A stretch of 64,000 bases of DNA from an uncultured Rhodospirillales bacterium. GTDB lineage: Bacteria > Pseudomonadota > Alphaproteobacteria > Rhodospirillales > JABHCV01. The notes under the pieces are model-generated. The model searched no databases, was not told the DNA's origin, and was given only the letters and a program-made list of their open reading frames with translations. A program made the translations under genes and the position numbers. Below, piece by piece: positions 60,083 through 64,000 of this stretch (position 1 is the stretch's first letter; every line of letters begins with the position of its first letter). The DNA is taken from assembly GCA_938092065.1 (NCBI GenBank), contig CALKND010000017.1:1-64000 (forward strand), in the 5' to 3' direction.

Positions 60083-61441
60083 TTAGCGTCCAGCGACGGT
60101 CATGCCCTCAATACGAACAGTCGGGGCATCCGTGCCATATCGAAACTGAAGGTCGTCTGCAACACTTAGGTTTGCGAACATGTCATTTAGGTTTCCAGCA
60201 ATTGTGACCTCACTAACCGGATAGGAAATTTCCCCATTTTCTATCCAAAAACCGCTGGCGCCGCGGGAATAATCGCCCGTCACACCGTTGACGCCGAAAC
60301 CTATTAACTCATTGACGTAAAAGCCATTTTTTATGTCTTTTATCAATTGCTCAGGACTCATTTTCCCGGCTTCCAGATAAAGATTACTTGTGGAGGGTGA
60401 CGGGGGTGAGGATGTGCCACGTGAGGCATGGCCAGTTGTTTTTAAGCCCAATTGACGGGCCGAGCGTAGGTCCATTACCCAAGTCTTTAGGAATCCATTT
60501 TCAATCAGATTTAAATGGCGGGTTATGACGCCTTCGCCGTCAAAAGGTCGGGATTTTAGGCCGCGCTTGCGAAGTGGGTCATCAACAATATTGATGCCTT
60601 CTGGGAATATTCTCTCGCCCATTTTACCTTTGAGAAATGATGCTCCACGGGCAACTGTTGACCCATTGATAGCAGCCGAAAAATGCCCTACCAGACTTTT
60701 TGAAACACGGGGGTCAAATACAGTAGGTACGGGGGCGGTTTCCACTTTTTTTGGGTTTAAGCGCTTAATAGCCTTCTCCCCAGCACTCGCACCAAGAATT
60801 TCTGGGCTTTCCATATCAGCTGCGAATACCGCCGCTGTATAATCATATTCACCCTCCATCTCAGTGCCCTCCCCAGCAATGACTGAAACACTTAATGAAT
60901 GGCTGGAATTTGCATAGGCTCGTGCAAAGCCGTTTGACGCAGCCATGGCAACCGTGTTTGAGCCCCAACCTGCTGAGGCGCCCTCAGAATTGCTTATACC
61001 TTCAACGGCCAAAGCTGATTTTTCTGCACGGCTTGCAAGATCGCTTAAATGATCTGCATCTGGTTCGAAAGTATCACAGGATTGTACATCTGGAAAATCT
61101 GTTGCTAATTGATCAACCTCGGCCAAGCCACAAAAAGGGTCTTCAGGTACAGCCTTAGCCATAGCCATGGCACGCCTGGCAAGTTCTTCCATAGCGTCCA
61201 ATGAAGTATCAGAGGATGAGACTATAGCTTGACGTTTGCCAACAAGAACGCGTAGGCCTATATCAAGGTTTTCCGAGCGTTCAAGATGTTCAGGTTTTCC
61301 CATGCGAACAGATTTGGATAAAGAGACGCCTTCAACAAAGACAGCATCAGCGGCATCTGCCCCAGATTTTTTTGCTTGTTTGATTAAATTTTCAAGCAAA
61401 TTCAGTGCTTTGTCCTGATCTTTTTGGTCTGATTTTGTCAT
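60083..61441 (-). CDS. pmbA: Metalloprotease PmbA/TldE family
   Basis: This 452-residue protein belongs to the TldD/PmbA peptidase family. PmbA (TldE) pairs with TldD to process small peptides such as microcin precursors and to degrade CcdA. It shows the PmbA-type order: LDIGLRVLVGKRQAIVSSSDTS, SEGASAGWGSNTVAMAASNGFARAY, then GEGVITRHLNLIENGFLKTWVMDLRSA and GFGVNGVTGDYSRGASGFWIENGEI near the end. The TldD zinc motif (HExxH) is absent, as expected for the PmbA subunit. TldD is not in the window. Confidence 0.92.
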   Translation of the reverse strand: MTKSDQKDQDKALNLLENLIKQAKKSGADAADAVFVEGVSLSKSVRMGKPEHLERSENLDIGLRVLVGKRQAIVSSSDTSLDAMEELARRAMAMAKAVPEDPFCGLAEVDQLATDFPDVQSCDTFEPDADHLSDLASRAEKSALAVEGISNSEGASAGWGSNTVAMAASNGFARAYANSSHSLSVSVIAGEGTEMEGEYDYTAAVFAADMESPEILGASAGEKAIKRLNPKKVETAPVPTVFDPRVSKSLVGHFSAAINGSTVARGASFLKGKMGERIFPEGINIVDDPLRKRGLKSRPFDGEGVITRHLNLIENGFLKTWVMDLRSARQLGLKTTGHASRGTSSPPSPSTSNLYLEAGKMSPEQLIKDIKNGFYVNELIGFGVNGVTGDYSRGASGFWIENGEISYPVSEVTIAGNLNDMFANLSVADDLQFRYGTDAPTVRIEGMTVAGR

Positions 61442-61458
61442 GTGTGTATGGTGACCTT

Positions 61459-64000
61459 TTAAATTGCGTCTTGTAGGTGAGACATGCAGCGTCTAATCCA
61501 CTGGCGGGTAAGCTTTTCCTGTACGGAATTTTGTACAAGGCGTTGATGAAGGGACGGGAATACAACTTGGTCAAGGTTTTGATCTTGATTGAAGCAAGAA
61601 AAAACAATTTTTTCTTCACCTGTTTCCGGATCTCTTTGAAGTTGCAGGCACTGAGCGCAGACTTCCTTCATCATACATTGCATGGGGGAATTGATGGAGC
61701 CAATAGCTATATGAGATGGGTCTAGATGCTCTTTTAAAACGCCGTGACGGGAATTTGTAACAGCTTTCATCATTACATCTGAGCCTATAACAATCATACG
61801 ATTGGCTTCACTTAGGGGAATTTTCGTTTCCCCTAATTCTCCCTTTGCATAAGCATTCATAGCTTCTACCACATTGCCCACGAAAGTTTTGTCGCCCTCG
61901 CGGCCTGGTTTAAAGCCGGGCTCCAAATCGCAACACCAAACGACGGTATCGGCTGCTGCTTCAATATTTTCGATGTGGTAACGATCCCCTGGGCCTTTAT
62001 ATGCAGCAAAGTAAAGTACTTTCGATCCAGCCTCACGGAGGGCTTGGCCGATGGAGAATTGCACTGCGTTGCCAAGGCCACCCCCGACTAGAACTACAGT
62101 TTCGTCGCCGGGCGTTTCCGTGGGAGCACCGGTTGGTCCCATGACGACGAGGTGCTCTCCTGGCTCCAATAATTCGCACAAGCTTGATGAACCTCCCATT
62201 TCAAGAATGATCATGGAGATCAAGCCTTTCTCTTTATCGACCCATGCACCAGTCATGGCTTGACCTTCCATTCCCAGAACCGTGTCATCTAGTCGTTTCG
62301 CATTACCTTCAAAGTTTTGCAAGCGGAAGAATTGCCCTGGTTTAAAAGCTTCGGCAGCTAATGGTGCGTGGACAATAATTTCAACAATATTATGGGTTAG
62401 GCGAATGACTTCGACAACGCGGGCACGCAGGCCATGGTCAAGTTGTCTAATGATTTCTTGTGAATTGATGGCTACTGGTGGGTTTTTTAATAGCTGGCGA
62501 TTAACTACTGGGTAGCCACGTTTGGCACTGGCCATTGCTTTTACGACATTCCCTGCAAAGGATGGATGTAGGTCACCAAAGAAAGTCATAGAACGACCAT
62601 CATCTATAACTTTCATAGTCATTTGTGCCTGATTTGGCTTGGCAGACCATTCTGGTGTTATCGCATTTCCATTCTCGTCTTGTGCCTGAAAGTACTTGCC
62701 GTCAAGTGTATTAAAGCCCGGATATTCACGCGCTGTAACAGTGTTAGGCTGGGTGCCCGCGGCAATTAAAATACAACGGGCCGGCATGGTAATTATTTGG
62801 TTACCCCCATTGGGAATTTTGTGTGAGTCAATTTCTTTAAGTTCCAGTTTGATCGCACTGGCATGGCCATGCTCGTCAACATCAACTGCAACAGGGGAGA
62901 CCATCTCTACAAATTGGATGCCCTGTTGGAAAGCCTTAGTAACTTCCTCATGGTTTAGGGTGTAGCTGGGAGCGTCAATAAGGCGACGGCGATAAGCAAT
63001 TGTAGCGCCACCCCAAGATGTCAGAAGCTGGGAGAAGTTGGCTGGACGATTTTCAGCAGCAGCCATTTCACGCTCAGCGCGAATGGCTCGGCCATGATCA
63101 AGAAACTCTTCAGCAAAAGATTGTTCCTCTTCGCTCCATCCGGGGTTGGCTTCACCACTGGTATCAAGTTTTTCAAAACGGGCGAGAAATTTTTCTACTT
63201 GATTTACATAATAGGCAAGAGATTCTGTTGCCGTATCAATGGCTGTCAGTCCGCCACCTATGACCACTACAGGCAAACGAACATTAAGGTTTGCGACAGA
63301 GTCTTTCTTGGCCGCCCCGGTTAACTGTAAAGCCATCAGAAAATCTGATGCCTGTCGCACTCCACGGGCAAGTCCATTTGGAATGCCAAGAACGGTTGGT
63401 TTGCCAGCACCAATACAAAGGGCAACATGATCAAATCCAATTTTAAAGGCTTTTTCGGATGTAATCGCACCACCAAAACGTATGCCACCATAAAGAGTAT
63501 ATTGCGCGCGGCGTTCAAGTAGAATACGGATTGCCTTTAGAAAGTTCTTATTCCATCTGACTGTGATGCCATATTCAGCAACACCACCAAAACCAGCCAT
63601 TACTCGCTCGTCCAAAGGCTCTTCAATATCACTAAATTTGTGTATTGGATTGAAAGAAACCCGTTCGCCATTTTGTTTGATTCCGCTTGTGGCAGGGTCA
63701 AGAGGTTCAATTTTGGCTCCATCGATAGCGACAACAGTATGGCCTTCGTTCATCAGGTAATGCGCAAGTGTAAAACCGGATGGTCCTTGGCCGACAACTA
63801 GAACCTTATATCCTGTATCTTTGGCAGGGGTAGGGCGCTTCAGGTTTAGAGGGTTCCAACGAGTCAAAAGAGAATAAATTTCAAAGCCCCAAGGTAATTC
63901 CAACACATCTTTAAGGGTTCGGGTTTCTGCTTGTGGAATGTCAACTGGTTCTTGTTTTTGATAAATGCAGGATTTCATACAGTCGTTACAAATACGATGA
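61459..64000 (-). CDS. Large FAD/Fe-S pyridine-nucleotide oxidoreductase (5'-truncated by window)
   Basis: The gene enters from the right edge. Codons upstream of the first in-window ATG (63978) stay open to 64000 and encode HRICNDC, so with MKSC they form a Cys cluster CNDCMKSC typical of an Fe-S site, and the true start lies outside. The visible 846 residues contain a glutamate-synthase-small-subunit-like FAD domain (VLVVGQGPSGFTLAHYL, VVVIGGGLTAIDTATES), then a ferredoxin reductase/PyrK-like module (GQFFRLQNFEG, VVLVGGGLGNAVQFS) ending in a Cys cluster (MQCMMKEVCAQC, then FSCFNQD) for a 2Fe-2S centre. It probably transfers electrons between NAD(P)H and an unknown partner. It precedes pmbA by 17 bp. 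Confidence 0.85.
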   Translation of the reverse strand, partial: HRICNDCMKSCIYQKQEPVDIPQAETRTLKDVLELPWGFEIYSLLTRWNPLNLKRPTPAKDTGYKVLVVGQGPSGFTLAHYLMNEGHTVVAIDGAKIEPLDPATSGIKQNGERVSFNPIHKFSDIEEPLDERVMAGFGGVAEYGITVRWNKNFLKAIRILLERRAQYTLYGGIRFGGAITSEKAFKIGFDHVALCIGAGKPTVLGIPNGLARGVRQASDFLMALQLTGAAKKDSVANLNVRLPVVVIGGGLTAIDTATESLAYYVNQVEKFLARFEKLDTSGEANPGWSEEEQSFAEEFLDHGRAIRAEREMAAAENRPANFSQLLTSWGGATIAYRRRLIDAPSYTLNHEEVTKAFQQGIQFVEMVSPVAVDVDEHGHASAIKLELKEIDSHKIPNGGNQIITMPARCILIAAGTQPNTVTAREYPGFNTLDGKYFQAQDENGNAITPEWSAKPNQAQMTMKVIDDGRSMTFFGDLHPSFAGNVVKAMASAKRGYPVVNRQLLKNPPVAINSQEIIRQLDHGLRARVVEVIRLTHNIVEIIVHAPLAAEAFKPGQFFRLQNFEGNAKRLDDTVLGMEGQAMTGAWVDKEKGLISMIILEMGGSSSLCELLEPGEHLVVMGPTGAPTETPGDETVVLVGGGLGNAVQFSIGQALREAGSKVLYFAAYKGPGDRYHIENIEAAADTVVWCCDLEPGFKPGREGDKTFVGNVVEAMNAYAKGELGETKIPLSEANRMIVIGSDVMMKAVTNSRHGVLKEHLDPSHIAIGSINSPMQCMMKEVCAQCLQLQRDPETGEEKIVFSCFNQDQNLDQVVFPSLHQRLVQNSVQEKLTRQWIRRCMSHLQDAI

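Noticed and set aside
1-64000. CRISPR arrays, tRNA or rRNA genes, IS elements
   Set aside because: Intergenic regions were read for regularly spaced repeats, tRNA T-arm patterns and terminal inverted repeats with transposase; none was found.

Overview
The window looks like chromosome from a marine, Rhodospirillales-like alphaproteobacterium. The evidence is gene order and gene type. There is a ribF-ileS-lspA-DUF3035 (BamF-like) lipoprotein-M16-M16 cluster, a short alphaproteobacterial-type Pgi, class II DAHP synthase, DUF1244, a Coq7 ubiquinone hydroxylase, and a lipid A/Kdo block (lpxL-lpxK-waaA-DUF374 acyltransferase-msbA). No rRNA, tRNA or CRISPR array was seen. The species cannot be named from sequence alone.

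Region 1 (1-10.7 kb) is an AT-rich, sparsely coding accessory zone. It is full of small secreted proteins: two Sel1-repeat proteins, an EF-hand protein, a lipoprotein, a GNSTF-repeat peptide, a pseudoazurin, and a secreted domain that occurs both alone and fused to Sel1 repeats. It also holds many broken genes: a frameshifted alpha/beta hydrolase, a histidine phosphatase with a lost catalytic Arg, a DUF1289 gene with an in-frame TGA, an HTH/recombinase-like remnant, and three decayed Sel1 C-termini. Its most striking feature is a recurring 5' module. The module has an extended -10-like box exactly 6-7 nt before ATG, usually followed by MKxLL, and in four genes by a near-identical signal peptide ending LCLTITVLLGS or similar. 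It is attached to unrelated mature sequences, which suggests module shuffling and leaderless transcription.

Region 2 (10.7-36.6 kb) is ordinary core metabolism. On the plus strand lie a MetE C-terminal-like methyltransferase, gabD, gor, class II DAHP synthase, nadE, gltX and cysS. On the minus strand lie mutL-pgi, the two M16 peptidases, the DUF3035 lipoprotein, lspA, ileS and ribF. An M23 peptidase, an orphan SAM-like integrase N-terminal domain protein and a DbpA-type RNA helicase follow.

Region 3 (36.6-43.1 kb) carries a GAPDH with a long N-terminal extension, then an unusual type I secretion pair. The ABC transporter has a C39-like domain without the catalytic Cys, an altered signature (LSQSH) and an altered H-loop (Asn). 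Its HlyD-type adaptor has a complete cyclic-nucleotide-binding domain fused to its cytoplasmic N-terminus. No outer-membrane partner or substrate lies nearby. This is the best candidate for an undescribed system.

Region 4 (43.4-64 kb) is core again: a YqaA/DedA-type membrane protein, dsbB, coq7, trmJ-like, cimA, rsmD, an RluB-type pseudouridine synthase, a C26 amidotransferase, tadA, DUF1244, purD, xseA, an M23 peptidase, the lipid A block, pmbA, and a large FAD/Fe-S oxidoreductase that runs off the right edge. Short tandem duplications of 17-25 bp recur at gene borders in regions 3 and 4.
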